From: an uncultured Acidovorax sp. | GTDB taxonomy: Bacteria; Pseudomonadota; Gammaproteobacteria; Burkholderiales; Burkholderiaceae_C | Direction of reading: 5' to 3' | NCBI GenBank assembly: GCA_913774625.1 | Contig: CAJYHL010000056.1 | Location: forward strand, 1-46,049 | DNA: 46,049 nucleotides | Part shown: piece after piece, positions 33,905 through 42,004 of the stretch | Numbering within the stretch: the first letter of the stretch is position 1 | Layout: each line of letters begins with the position of its first letter | Made by a program: the position numbers and the translations under genes | Notes under the pieces: generated by a model | What the model was told of the DNA's origin: nothing | Databases searched by the model: none | The model's input: only the letters and a program-made list of their open reading frames with translations

Positions 33905-35473
33905 TCACAGCGCCATTTCGATCAATGCGGGGCCGCGCTGCAGGAAGGCCTGGCGCAGCTGCCCTGCCAATTCCTGCGCCGTGGCCGCGCGCGTGGCCGG
34001 CACGCCGTAGGCTTCGGCCAGGCCCACCCAGTCGATGCGGGGCGAATCCAGCGCGGTCATCGCCTCGGCGCGTGCGCCCAGGGCCGCGCCGCCGCGCCGC
34101 AGCTCGTTGCGCAGGATGGCGTACTGGTGGTTGGCCGCGACCAGCACCACGATGTCGAGCTGCTCGTGCGCCATGGTCCACAGCGTCTGGATGGTGTATT
34201 GCGTGCTGCCGTCGGACACCAGGGCCACCACCCGGCGGTCCGGGCAGGCGATGGCCGCACCCAGCGCGACGGGCAGGCCCTGGCCGATGGCGCCGCCGGT
34301 ATTGGTGAGCGTGGTGTGCGCAGGCGCCGCGGCCGAAGCCGCATAGAACGGATAGCCGCAGGTGCCACCTTCGACGGACACGATGGCCTGCTCGGGCAGC
34401 CCGTGCGCCAGCACGGCGGCGATGGCCGCGGGCGTGAGCGCGCCTTCGGGCACCTCGGGCAGGGCATGGCGGGGCGCGGCGTAAGGCGGCGCGCCCAGCG
34501 CATCGGCCAGCTGCTCCAGCCGCTCGGCCACCGGATGGCCCGGCTGGGCGATGGCCAGCAGCCGCGCCGGCTCGACCAGCGCGCTCGGATGGCCGGCATA
34601 GCCGAAGTACGTCACCGGCGGCATGGCGCCGGCCAGCACCACCAGGTCGCTCGGGTCCAGCACGGCACGCGCCGGCTCGGGGAAATACGGCAGCCGGTCG
34701 AATGCGGGCAGGCCCTGGCCGCGCTCGGAGCGCGAGGGAAAGGTCTCCGCATACGCACGAGCGCCCAGAACCGCCACCAGACGCGATACGGCGCGCTGCG
34801 AGCGCACGCCCAGGCCGCTCAGCTCGCCGCCGCCACCCAGCAGGAAGACGATGCGGCGCGCGGACCGCAGCCGGGCGATGGCGTCCGCCGGGTCGTAGGC
34901 CACGGCCTCGGCATCGGGCTGCGCATCGGCCGGCGTGGCGGGCGCTGCGGCGGCCGGCTCAGGCACGGGCTCGGCCTGGTAGTCGGCCGGGAAGATGAGC
35001 GTCGCGCCCTGCCCGCCCGCCGCCAGGCTCTGGCGCACGGAGGCCGCAGCCGCCGGCGCCACGTCGCCCGTTCCGGTGATGCGATGCACCCAGCCGGACA
35101 CCGGGCGCGCCAGCGATTCGATGTCGGAGGTCAGCGGTGCGTCGTAGGGCAGATGCCAGCTCATCTGGTCGCCGATGACGTTGACGATGGGCGTGCGGGC
35201 GCGGCGGGCGTTGTGCAGGTTGGCGATGCCGTTGGCGAAGCCCGGCCCCAGATGCAGCAGCGTGGCGGCGGGCCGGCCCCGCATGCGGCCGTAGCCGTCG
35301 GCCGCGCCGGTGCAGACGTTCTCCTGCAACCCGACCACGCAGCGCAGCTGCGGCAGCGCTTCCAGGCCGCGCACCAGGTCCAGCTCGGTCGTGCCCGGGT
35401 TGGCGAAGCAGGTATCCACCCCTTCAGCCGAAAGCGCTGCCCACAGGGCCTGCGCACCAGTCGTTTGCTTCAT
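33905..35473 (-). CDS. TPP-dependent enzyme (acetolactate synthase/benzoylformate decarboxylase family)
   Basis: 522 aa with the three-domain order of TPP decarboxylases: PYR about 1-165, central about 185-325, PP about 350-522. AGAGGA lies upstream of MKQTTGAQ (35473). Catalytic Glu51 (VVGLQENVCTGAADGYG) is present. The metal/TPP motif is SDGST (420-424) rather than GDG, ending at AN-HQY (about 447-451), slightly degenerate. The annotation acetolactate synthase is common for this group, but no regulatory subunit or branched-chain genes are near. In a catabolic operon followed by two aldehyde dehydrogenases, a 2-oxo-acid decarboxylase giving an aldehyde is plausible (inference). Confidence 0.88.
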   Translation of the reverse strand: MKQTTGAQALWAALSAEGVDTCFANPGTTELDLVRGLEALPQLRCVVGLQENVCTGAADGYGRMRGRPAATLLHLGPGFANGIANLHNARRARTPIVNVIGDQMSWHLPYDAPLTSDIESLARPVSGWVHRITGTGDVAPAAAASVRQSLAAGGQGATLIFPADYQAEPVPEPAAAAPATPADAQPDAEAVAYDPADAIARLRSARRIVFLLGGGGELSGLGVRSQRAVSRLVAVLGARAYAETFPSRSERGQGLPAFDRLPYFPEPARAVLDPSDLVVLAGAMPPVTYFGYAGHPSALVEPARLLAIAQPGHPVAERLEQLADALGAPPYAAPRHALPEVPEGALTPAAIAAVLAHGLPEQAIVSVEGGTCGYPFYAASAAAPAHTTLTNTGGAIGQGLPVALGAAIACPDRRVVALVSDGSTQYTIQTLWTMAHEQLDIVVLVAANHQYAILRNELRRGGAALGARAEAMTALDSPRIDWVGLAEAYGVPATRAATAQELAGQLRQAFLQRGPALIEMAL

Positions 35474-35567
35474 TGCCGATCCTCTTTCGATGTCCGTTGA
35501 TCCATGTCCGCGCAGCCTGCGCCTTCCATACCTGCCTGCATGCGTTCCGGCGGCGCCCCGGCCGCCT

Positions 35568-36551
35568 TCACTGGGCTTTGATGCCCCGCTCGCGCACCAG
35601 CCGCCCGATGCGTTCCCTGTCTTCCCGGATGCGCGCATCCAGCGCGGCAGCGGTCGAAGGCGCCGACTGCAGGCCCCGGGCAGCCGTCCAGGCCTGCAGG
35701 TCCGGCCGCTGCAGCACCTTGGTCACCACCGCGTTCATGCGCTCCAGTACTTCGGGCGGCGTGCCGGCCCGGGCGTGCAGGCTGTAGGAGGTGGACATCA
35801 GCATGTCGCTGCTGCCGCCCGCCTCGGCGATGGTCGGCACCGTGGGCGTCACCGGCAGGCGCGCGGCGGCGCCGACGGCCAGCAGCTTCAGCGAGCCCTT
35901 CTGCACGTGCGGCAGCATGGCTTCCACCCCGCCCGAGGTGGCCTGTACCTGCCCGCCCAGCATGGCGGGCAGCACCTCGGCCAGCGCCTTGTAGGGCACG
36001 TGCAGGAACTGCACGCCGGTGCCCGCCTGCAGCATCTCCATGTTCAGATGCATGACGCTGCCCACGCCGCCGGTGCCGAAGCTCACCTCGCCGGGATGCG
36101 CCTTGGCATAGGCGATGAAGGAACGGAAATCGTTGGCCGGCACGTCCCGCCCCACCACCAGGTAGAGCGCCACGTCGGCCACATTGCTGACCGGCACCAG
36201 ATCCCGCGCGGGATCGAAGGGCAGCGGATAGAGCAAGGGGTTCACCGTCAGCGTGAGCCGGTCCAGCAGCAGGAAGGTGTAGCCGTCCGCCGGCGCCTTC
36301 ACGACCTCGCCCGTGCCGATGATGGCGTTGGCACCCGGCTTGTTCTCGACGATGACGCTGGTGCCCAGATCCTTGGCCGCCCCATCGGCCAGCAGACGCG
36401 CCATCACGTCCGGCCCCGTGCCCGGGGGATAGGGCACGACGATGCGGATCGGCCTGGCAGGCCAGGCGGCACCAGCGGCCCGGGCCGGCAGGCTGGCGGC
36501 GCCCATCAGCAGCGCCACGGCGAACAAAGCAACCCGCAACAGTCCTTGCAT
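35568..36551 (-). CDS. Bug-family periplasmic solute-binding protein (TctC-like)
   Basis: 327 aa. AGGAG sits 7 bp before MQGLLRV (36551). Signal peptide about 1-25 (ALFAVALLMGAASLPARA). The Bug fold is clear: WPARPIRIVVPYPPGTGPDVMARLLADG at the N terminus, SVIVENKPGANAIIGT, and a late RAGTPPEVLERMN segment. Bug receptors bind carboxylates and aromatic acids for tripartite tricarboxylate transporters, or act as sensors; no TctAB genes are nearby. First gene of the leftward catabolic run, with a candidate promoter just upstream. It may report or capture an acidic substrate or by-product of the pathway. Confidence 0.93.
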   Translation of the reverse strand: MQGLLRVALFAVALLMGAASLPARAAGAAWPARPIRIVVPYPPGTGPDVMARLLADGAAKDLGTSVIVENKPGANAIIGTGEVVKAPADGYTFLLLDRLTLTVNPLLYPLPFDPARDLVPVSNVADVALYLVVGRDVPANDFRSFIAYAKAHPGEVSFGTGGVGSVMHLNMEMLQAGTGVQFLHVPYKALAEVLPAMLGGQVQATSGGVEAMLPHVQKGSLKLLAVGAAARLPVTPTVPTIAEAGGSSDMLMSTSYSLHARAGTPPEVLERMNAVVTKVLQRPDLQAWTAARGLQSAPSTAAALDARIREDRERIGRLVRERGIKAQ

Positions 36552-36633
36552 CACACGACTCCTTGTCCGGGCCTCACGCCCGATGCTGCAGCCACACCAA
36601 CACGCCATCGGTACGTCGATTGCGTTTTTTGCT

Positions 36634-36661
36634 ACTTTATCGTTTAAGCAAAATATTGCAA
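36634..36661 (-). promoter_or_regulatory. Candidate promoter of the catabolic operon
   Basis: On the minus strand TTGCAA (36656-36661), a 16-bp spacer, then TAAAGT (36634-36639), about 80 bp before the Bug start. AT-rich with a TTGCT...AGCAA imperfect repeat overlapping the boxes, suggesting a regulator site. The -35 and -10 each match consensus at about 4 of 6. Confidence 0.35.
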
Positions 36662-36693
36662 TGATTGATCGAGAAAAAATTCCAAGGAAATGA

Positions 36694-36727
36694 CTGATTG
36701 ACAAATTAACGTCATATCGCTAATCAG
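36694..36727. promoter_or_regulatory. Divergent AT-rich regulatory stretch before the DUF2252 gene
   Basis: Consensus -35 box TTGACA on the plus strand at 36698-36703; the -10 at 17 bp spacing (TAATCA) is poor. CTGATT (36694-36699) and AATCAG (36722-36727) form an inverted repeat around it. It may serve the rightward DUF2252 gene or bind a regulator of either direction. Confidence 0.3.
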
Positions 36728-36820
36728 CAGGTTTCGCGCCAGGCCGCCGGTTGCGCAGTGCCGCCGCCGAAGCGCGCACAATGGATGCCCCCCTTTTCCA
36801 GAACCTTTTCGCCAGCCACC

Positions 36821-38020
36821 ATGGACGTCGTACAGGAAATCCTTCGATACAACGCGGGGCGCGACCCCGAGCGCCTGACGCTCAAGTACCAGCGCATGCG
36901 CACCGATCCCTTCGTGTTCCTGCGGGGAACCTGCCACCTGTTCTATGCCCGCCTGCCCCAGGGCGGCATCTTCAAGTCGGCGCCGCCCGCCTGGTGCTGC
37001 GGCGATCTGCATCTGGAAAACTTCGGCAGCTACAAGGGCCAGCACCGGATCGCCTACTTCGATCTCAACGACTTCGACGAAGCCGCCCTCGCCCCGGCCA
37101 CCTGGGACCTGGTGCGCCTGCTGACCAGCCTGCGCGTGGCCGCGCCCAGCCTGCAGCTGGAGCCGGCCGCCACCGAGGAACTCTGCACCGCCTTCCTGGA
37201 CGCCTACGTCCAGGCCCTGCATCTCGGCAAGGCCTACTGGGTCGAGCCGCAGACCGCGCACGGCCTGGTGAAGGATCTGCTCGCCGGCCTGCGCGACCGC
37301 CAGCGCAAGGACTTTCTCGACAGCCGCACCACGCTCAAGGGCCGCAAGCGCAAGCTGCGCACCGACGGCCGCAAGGCCCTGCCCGCCTCCGCCGCCCAGC
37401 GCGCCCAGGTGCAGGCCTTCATGGACGAATTCGCGCCACGGCAGCCCGACCCAGGCTTCTACCGTGTGCTGGACGTCGCCCGCCGCATCGCCGGCACCGG
37501 CAGCCTGGGCGTGGACCGCTACGTCATCCTGGTGGAGGGCAAGGGCTCGCCCGACGGCAACTACCTGCTGGACCTGAAGCAGGCCCTGCCCTCCTCCCTC
37601 GTGCCCCACCTCAAGACCCGCCAGCCCCGCTGGGCTTCGGACGCCGAGCGCGTCGTCGCCGTGCAGCGGCGCGTGCAGGCCGTGTCCATGGCCTTCCTTC
37701 AGCCAGCCACCATGCAAGGCCAGCCCTACGTGCTGCGCGGCCTGCAGCCGCTGGAAGACCGCGTCACGCTGGCCGGCGCCAGCCAGCGGCTCGCTGACAT
37801 CCGCGGCGTCGTCGCCACCATGGGCCAGCTGGTGGCATGGGGCCAGCTGCGCAGCTCCGGCCGGCAGGGCTCCGCCATCGCCGACGAACTGATCGACTAC
37901 GCCAGCCGCAGCAAATGGCAAGCCAAGCTGCAGCAGGCCGCCATGGACATGGCCACGCAAACGCTCAAGGACGCCGCGACCTACAACGCGGCCTTCGACC
38001 AGGGCGCGTTCCACCTCTGA
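36821..38020 (+). CDS. DUF2252 family protein
   Basis: 399 aa from MDVVQEIL; an in-frame GTG at 36758 would add 21 unrelated-looking residues. Conserved DUF2252 blocks are readable: MRTDPFVFLRGTCHLFY, WCCGDLHLENFGSY, YFDLNDFDEAALAPATWDLVRL, VDRYVILVEGKGSPDGNYLLDLKQA, and [17 protein letters not shown]. The HxENFG...DxNDFDE pattern is reminiscent of aminoglycoside-phosphotransferase/kinase-like catalytic loops; the family's reaction is not known to me. Monocistronic: it diverges from the Bug gene and ends 56 bp before a strong terminator. Confidence 0.9.
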   Translation: MDVVQEILRYNAGRDPERLTLKYQRMRTDPFVFLRGTCHLFYARLPQGGIFKSAPPAWCCGDLHLENFGSYKGQHRIAYFDLNDFDEAALAPATWDLVRLLTSLRVAAPSLQLEPAATEELCTAFLDAYVQALHLGKAYWVEPQTAHGLVKDLLAGLRDRQRKDFLDSRTTLKGRKRKLRTDGRKALPASAAQRAQVQAFMDEFAPRQPDPGFYRVLDVARRIAGTGSLGVDRYVILVEGKGSPDGNYLLDLKQALPSSLVPHLKTRQPRWASDAERVVAVQRRVQAVSMAFLQPATMQGQPYVLRGLQPLEDRVTLAGASQRLADIRGVVATMGQLVAWGQLRSSGRQGSAIADELIDYASRSKWQAKLQQAAMDMATQTLKDAATYNAAFDQGAFHL

Positions 38021-38076
38021 GCGGAGGGATGGGGGAACCGGCCTTGCACGCCACGACTCCCTTCACCCAGAAACAC

Positions 38077-38120
38077 GAAAGCCCCGGCGCCATCGGCACC
38101 GGGGCTTTCATTCTTCTTTC
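38077..38120. terminator. Rho-independent terminator between DUF2252 and CsbD genes
   Basis: An 11-bp stem GAAAGCCCCGG / CCGGGGCTTTC with an 11-nt loop, followed on the plus strand by ATTCTTCTTTC. The left side is also fairly T-rich on the minus strand, so it can serve both converging genes. Confidence 0.85.
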
Positions 38121-38142
38121 GTCTTCAGATCAACAGCCGTGA

Positions 38143-38322
38143 TTACTTGGCCGCGTCCTTGATCTTTTCCTTGGCATCGCCATAGTGCTTCTGGGCCGTG
38201 CCCTCGACCTGCTTGGCAATGCCCTTGGCCTGCTGCTCGGGGCTGTCGATCAGCTCACCCGTCTTCTGCTGGACCTTGCCTGCTGCATCTTTCAGAGTGC
38301 CCTTGATTTGATCGGTGTTCAT
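38143..38322 (-). CDS. CsbD-family small stress protein
   Basis: 59 aa, reading MNTDQIKGTLKDAAGKVQQK onward and ending EKIKDAAK. The KGxxKxxxGKxQxxxG pattern is that of CsbD-like proteins (general stress, hydrophilic, helical). AAAGGG lies about 11 bp before the ATG. Internal imperfect duplication: KG-LKDAAGKVQQKTGE in the first half resembles KG-AKQVEGTAQKHYGD in the second. Converges on DUF2252 across the shared terminator. Function in this family is poorly defined. Confidence 0.88.
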   Translation of the reverse strand: MNTDQIKGTLKDAAGKVQQKTGELIDSPEQQAKGIAKQVEGTAQKHYGDAKEKIKDAAK

Positions 38323-38618
38323 TTCTTTTGACCCTTTCGATGTGGATGGTGTGCGAGCCTCCTTGGCTTCACATCACGCCTTCATCGTAGAGCGCAGCGC
38401 ATCGGAGACAGGAAGGGTTGCAGCCCGGCTGGAGGTCAGCTCTTGCCTACAGATCTGGCTCGTAATTCTCGCCCCAAGAAGCGCGGGGACGATGGCACGT
38501 GGCGCGAGTCTCCGCGAAGTCACAGCCGCGCCTTTCTTTCCTGGGATAGCATGATCCAAGGGAATGGGGCTAATGCCGAGGGCGCCGTCCAAGAGAAACC
38601 ACTCACCTGACAAGAGCC
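38323..38618. other. 296-bp intergenic region
   Basis: Between the divergent CsbD-like gene and the orphan membrane-protein gene. It holds the promoters of both but no convincing boxes or hairpins were seen. GC content begins to fall from here to the right. Confidence 0.35.
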
Positions 38619-39440
38619 ATGAAATTGAAGCTGGACTGGAAGTTCTTTGTGACAACGGTGCTGGGAGTCGTTGTGCCGGTGTTGATCTGGCAGGCTGACC
38701 TGACCTCTAGATCACTGCATTTTCAAATCGTCTCTCAAACTTCGCTGCAGCCCGGCGGCTCTCCTGCCATTCAAGGTATTCAGCTCTCCATAGACGGCAT
38801 CAAAGTTGCAAGCCCGTTTATCACCGTCCTAAAGCTTGCGCACGACGGATCCAGGCCCATTCAAGCGGCTGACTTCGAAAGTCCGATTCAAGTGACGGTG
38901 GAACAACCCGCGATGGTGCTCAAGGCCGAAGTGACTGAGGTCTATCCCCAAGATCTTCGACCAGTGGTTGATGTCGGAGCAGGTGTGATTTCGATCAAGC
39001 CATTGCTTTTGAACTCTGGCGACACCATTACGGTAGCGGTCATCACGTCCGGCGCGGCACCCAAGTTCACCGTGCGGTCAAGGATCGCGGGGATTCCGGG
39101 CATCAAGATCCAAGACCGGACAGGCCAACTGTTTAGCGACGGATACCTCGTGACGTTCGGCATATTGTCGTTCCTCTACATCGTTGGCGCATCAATACTG
39201 GCGAATACAGGCCTCCAGCCGATTGAGCTTCGCGCGCGCGCCTCGCTTCCTCTGGCAATCCTCGTACTGCTCCCAGCTACGCTGATGATCTCGCTCATCC
39301 TGCGCTCATGGGGAATAGAAGGTGCGCTGCCCATTCTTCTCGTCATTGGGGTAGCGGCAGTAGTGGCTACCCCATTGGGCATCTGGCTAAACCATGCAGC
39401 CACCGCCAAGACCGGCAACTCCTCGCCGGCTGCATCGTGA
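38619..39440 (+). CDS. Unrecognised membrane protein
   Basis: 273 aa, not recognised. A first hydrophobic segment at about 8-26 (FFVTTVLGVVVPVLIWQAD) could be an uncleaved anchor. A beta-rich, probably extracytoplasmic stretch covers about 30-175. Three hydrophobic segments follow at about 182-200, 212-230 and 237-256 (SFLYIVGASILANT, LAILVLLPATLMISLIL, ALPILLVIGVAAVVATPLGIWL). Codon use is less GC-rich than the chromosome to the left, which suggests recent acquisition. It stands alone, with no operon partner. Confidence 0.7.
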   Translation: MKLKLDWKFFVTTVLGVVVPVLIWQADLTSRSLHFQIVSQTSLQPGGSPAIQGIQLSIDGIKVASPFITVLKLAHDGSRPIQAADFESPIQVTVEQPAMVLKAEVTEVYPQDLRPVVDVGAGVISIKPLLLNSGDTITVAVITSGAAPKFTVRSRIAGIPGIKIQDRTGQLFSDGYLVTFGILSFLYIVGASILANTGLQPIELRARASLPLAILVLLPATLMISLILRSWGIEGALPILLVIGVAAVVATPLGIWLNHAATAKTGNSSPAAS

Positions 39441-39650
39441 AGAGTCAAGGCCTCAATTGCTGCCGACTTGCGCTGGCACGAATTCACCACCACCTCCCTG
39501 CCCTGCCCCGCCCCGCTCATTGAGCCCACGCATGTACGCGCGATTTCGTCGGCCATGAAGACCTGCAAGGCCTCGGCGACGTTGCCGAAGCCGCCGGGAT
39601 TGCTGCGCAGCAGGCCGGACGGGACGCGGCAGGCGGGGCAAGACATCGCC

Positions 39651-40223
39651 CTACGCCTTGTGTACGCTCCGTGTGACCGCCGATTGAAAGTCCTCCATCA
39701 CGTCGTTGATGGGGCAACCCATCTGCGCATGGACGATGGCGCCATCTACCACCAACGATAGCGAACGCCCCGCGGGCACTGCGTTGTCGCTGAACAGGTC
39801 ATTCAGCACAGACGCCATCTCTTGCTTGTGGCGGCGGACGGTTTCAAGAATTTCCGGATCGGACGAGCCCAGCTCAGCGGCCGCGTTGAGAAAAGCGCAC
39901 CCCCGGAAGTCAGGCTGGCTGAACCAGTTTCTGAGGGTACTCACCAAAGCGTCCACCGCCGGCGAACCCGCCGCGAGAGCCTGCGACAAGCTGGCCTTGA
40001 ACCATGACATCCACCGCCCGTGGCGGTAGTCCAGGTACGCCCGAATCAAATCGTCCTTGCTGGCGTACTGGCGGTAGAAGGTGACTTTGCTGACGGACGA
40101 CTCCTCGATGATTTTGTCGACCCCTGTCGCCCTGATGCCTTCTCCGTAGAAGAGAGCATGGGCCGCCAACAAGATGCGCTCCCGGGGAGGCAAGGATGCT
40201 GAAAGCTTTGCAGAAGATTTCAT
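39651..40223 (-). CDS. TetR-family repressor
   Basis: 190 aa from MKSSAKL; a GTG at 40250 is in frame but would put an operator inside the gene. HTH about 16-60 (PRERILLAAHALFYGEGIRATGVDKIIEESSVSKVTFYRQYASKDDLI, shown by its key blocks RATGVDKII and SKVTFYRQYASK). The C-terminal ligand domain has RGCAFLNAAAELG, a common pattern of the AcrR/TetR group that guards small metabolic genes. Divergent from DUF1348, with two near-identical palindromes in the gap; autorepression plus control of DUF1348 is expected. Confidence 0.9.
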   Translation of the reverse strand: MKSSAKLSASLPPRERILLAAHALFYGEGIRATGVDKIIEESSVSKVTFYRQYASKDDLIRAYLDYRHGRWMSWFKASLSQALAAGSPAVDALVSTLRNWFSQPDFRGCAFLNAAAELGSSDPEILETVRRHKQEMASVLNDLFSDNAVPAGRSLSLVVDGAIVHAQMGCPINDVMEDFQSAVTRSVHKA

Positions 40224-40231
40224 GCGCCCAT

Positions 40232-40251
40232 TGTAGACAGATCGTTCCACA
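40232..40251. promoter_or_regulatory. TetR operator site 1
   Basis: TGTAGACAGATCGTTCCACA, imperfect palindrome, 9 bp before the TetR start. Matches site 2 at 18 of 20 positions. Confidence 0.8.
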
Positions 40252-40267
40252 TGACCTACTATAGCCG

Positions 40268-40287
40268 TGTAGACAGGTCGTTCTACA
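40268..40287. promoter_or_regulatory. TetR operator site 2
   Basis: TGTAGACAGGTCGTTCTACA, a better palindrome (TGTAGA...TCTACA), 36 bp from site 1 and 19 bp before the DUF1348 start. Binding here would block both divergent promoters. Confidence 0.8.
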
Positions 40288-40306
40288 TATCTTCAAGAGG
40301 TTCACC

Positions 40307-40774
40307 ATGGAAATTCGCCCACCCCTTCCCCCGTTCTCGCTCGACAGCGCTGTTCAAAAGGTCCGCCTGGCCGAAGATGGGTGGAACACCCGCGACGCGA
40401 CCAAGGTGGCACTGGCATACACCCTGGACACGCAGTGGCGCAACCGCGCGGAGTTCGCCAATAACAGAGCTGAAGCCCAAGCCCTGCTCGACCGGAAGTG
40501 GAAGAAGGAGCTCGACTACCGGCTCATCAAGGAACTGTGGCTGTACGGTGAAAACCGCATCGCGGTCCGCTACGCCTACGAATGGCACGACGACGCCGGC
40601 AATTGGTTCCGTTCGTACGGAAACGAAAACTGGGAATTCAAGGACAACGGCCTCATGCACCGGCGGTTCGCATGCATCAATGACATGCCCATCAGGGAGT
40701 CCGAGCGCAAGTTCCACTGGCCTCTCGGTCGCCGCCCTGATGACCATCCTGGGTTGTCTGAACTCGGCCTTTGA
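40307..40774 (+). CDS. DUF1348 family protein (NTF2-like/SnoaL-like)
   Basis: 155 aa, small alpha/beta cone fold. AAGAGG lies 8 bp before the ATG. Diagnostic DUF1348 blocks: [49 protein letters not shown] segment with [42 protein letters not shown], and [14 protein letters not shown]. Function is unknown; proteins of this family are often controlled by an adjacent TetR repressor, as here. Confidence 0.92.
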   Translation: MEIRPPLPPFSLDSAVQKVRLAEDGWNTRDATKVALAYTLDTQWRNRAEFANNRAEAQALLDRKWKKELDYRLIKELWLYGENRIAVRYAYEWHDDAGNWFRSYGNENWEFKDNGLMHRRFACINDMPIRESERKFHWPLGRRPDDHPGLSELGL

Positions 40775-41245
40775 GGAAGCAGCGCCCCGAGCACAGGCCT
40801 GAGGGCCCTGACCCGGTAGCCCGCAGCTGGCGCGCCCCGCGGGACAACAACGGCATCCGTGCCCGGCGCCCCCACGCGGGCTGCGACGTGGTGCGGTGCA
40901 GGCTACGGCGAAAGCCATGCGCAGGCGCGGCCCTGGATGGATGGCGACATGCGCCACAACACGGCCTGTCTGCCCGCGCTGCAGGCCGCGCACTGGCACA
41001 AGGCGCTGTGCCACGGCCGAAGGGCTCACTCGGCGCTAAGCAAGCACGAATCCATGCCTGACATGCCTCGATCCGTCCGCCTCCTGCCTGCCTTTCCTGA
41101 CCCAACTGACACCGGCCGCCTGCCGCGCCAACATGCTCCCGCAGCGGCCGTAGATGGGTGACGACACATGTCCGACAATCAGGGAGAAGCGCCCTTCTGC
41201 AGCAGTATTGGCCGTCTTGGCGCCGCGCCATCCGCCGCTCACCCT
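40775..41245. other. 471-bp stretch without a recognised gene
   Basis: Between DUF1348 and the acetyltransferase. Short open frames on both strands are Arg/Ala-rich, overlap each other and match no family I know. No terminator or promoter was recognised. It may hold gene debris. Confidence 0.4.
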
Positions 41246-41818
41246 ATGCAACTTCCTTCCGTCGAGATTCACACCACGCGCTTGCTGCTGCGCGCCTTCC
41301 AGCCATCTGACCGGGCCTTCGTCTTTGAAGGATTGAGCGACCCCGAGGTCATCCAGCATTACGGCGTGAGCTATGCCACGCTGGAATCCACGGGTGAGCA
41401 GATGCGGTGGTACGACAAAATCCAGCAGACCGGAACAGGGCAATGGTGGGCCATCTGCCGGGCCGGCCAACCGGCGCAGTTGGTGGGTGCGTGCGGCCTC
41501 AACGATCTGGACGCGGAACATCGGCGGGCCGAGATCGGCTATTGGCTTTTACCCCGGTATTGGGGCCATGGCCTGGCCACAGAGGCGGTCTCGGCCATGG
41601 CGCGGCATGCATTCCAATCCATGAACCTTCACCGCCTGGGCGCGGACGTGGACATGGGCAACCACGCCAGCGCGGCCTTGCTGCGCCGGCTCGGATTTAC
41701 GCGGGAAGGTATCCGCCGGGGCTATGAAATGAAGAACGACCAGCCGATCGATCTGCAGCTGTTCTCGCTACTGGCCACCGACACGGCAGACGCGCTTTCC
41801 GGCATCTTGAAAACCTAG
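41246..41818 (+). CDS. GNAT-family N-acetyltransferase (RimJ-like)
   Basis: 190 aa from MQLPSVEIHTTRLLLRAFQ, where RimJ/RimL-type proteins normally begin; a GNAT-unlike extension to 41168 is open but not supported. The acetyl-CoA loop is RRAEIGYWLLPRYWGHGLATEA (Q/R-x-x-G-x-G/A pattern, about 115-136), followed by NLHRLGADVDMGNHASAALLRRLGF (about 155-179), typical of motif B. Substrate, protein or small molecule, unknown. A bidirectional terminator lies about 135 bp downstream. Confidence 0.9.
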   Translation: MQLPSVEIHTTRLLLRAFQPSDRAFVFEGLSDPEVIQHYGVSYATLESTGEQMRWYDKIQQTGTGQWWAICRAGQPAQLVGACGLNDLDAEHRRAEIGYWLLPRYWGHGLATEAVSAMARHAFQSMNLHRLGADVDMGNHASAALLRRLGFTREGIRRGYEMKNDQPIDLQLFSLLATDTADALSGILKT

Positions 41819-41952
41819 AAGGGTAAATCCAACGGGCGCCCGAAGCCGCCTCAGGCACGCGCGCCGCCGGTCCATCCACACGCCAGGTCTGGCCAGCCCG
41901 CCGGTCAGCGGGCGCATGCGCATAAGGACCAACATCCCCTGCAGGGACGAAA

Positions 41953-41980
41953 AAAAAGCACCCGGCTAGGGGTGCTTTTT
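41953..41980. terminator. Bidirectional rho-independent terminator
   Basis: AAAAAGCACCC / GGGTGCTTTTT, 11-bp stem with a 6-nt loop, with A and T runs on both sides. It separates the acetyltransferase (plus) from the serine recombinase (minus) and marks the likely left limit of the phage region. Confidence 0.9.
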
Positions 41981-42004
41981 GTTTGGCGGAAACGGATGAT
42001 CTCG

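Noticed and set aside
39176..39646. Leftward open frame with GGFGNVAEALQVFMADEIAR-like text
   Set aside because: It looks protein-like for about 50 residues but is mostly antisense to the orphan membrane protein and matches no family I can name. It could be a gene remnant at about 39.45-39.65 kb; not strong enough to call.
40771..41161. Short open frames between DUF1348 and the acetyltransferase
   Set aside because: Overlapping frames on both strands, no ribosome site, no recognisable motif.
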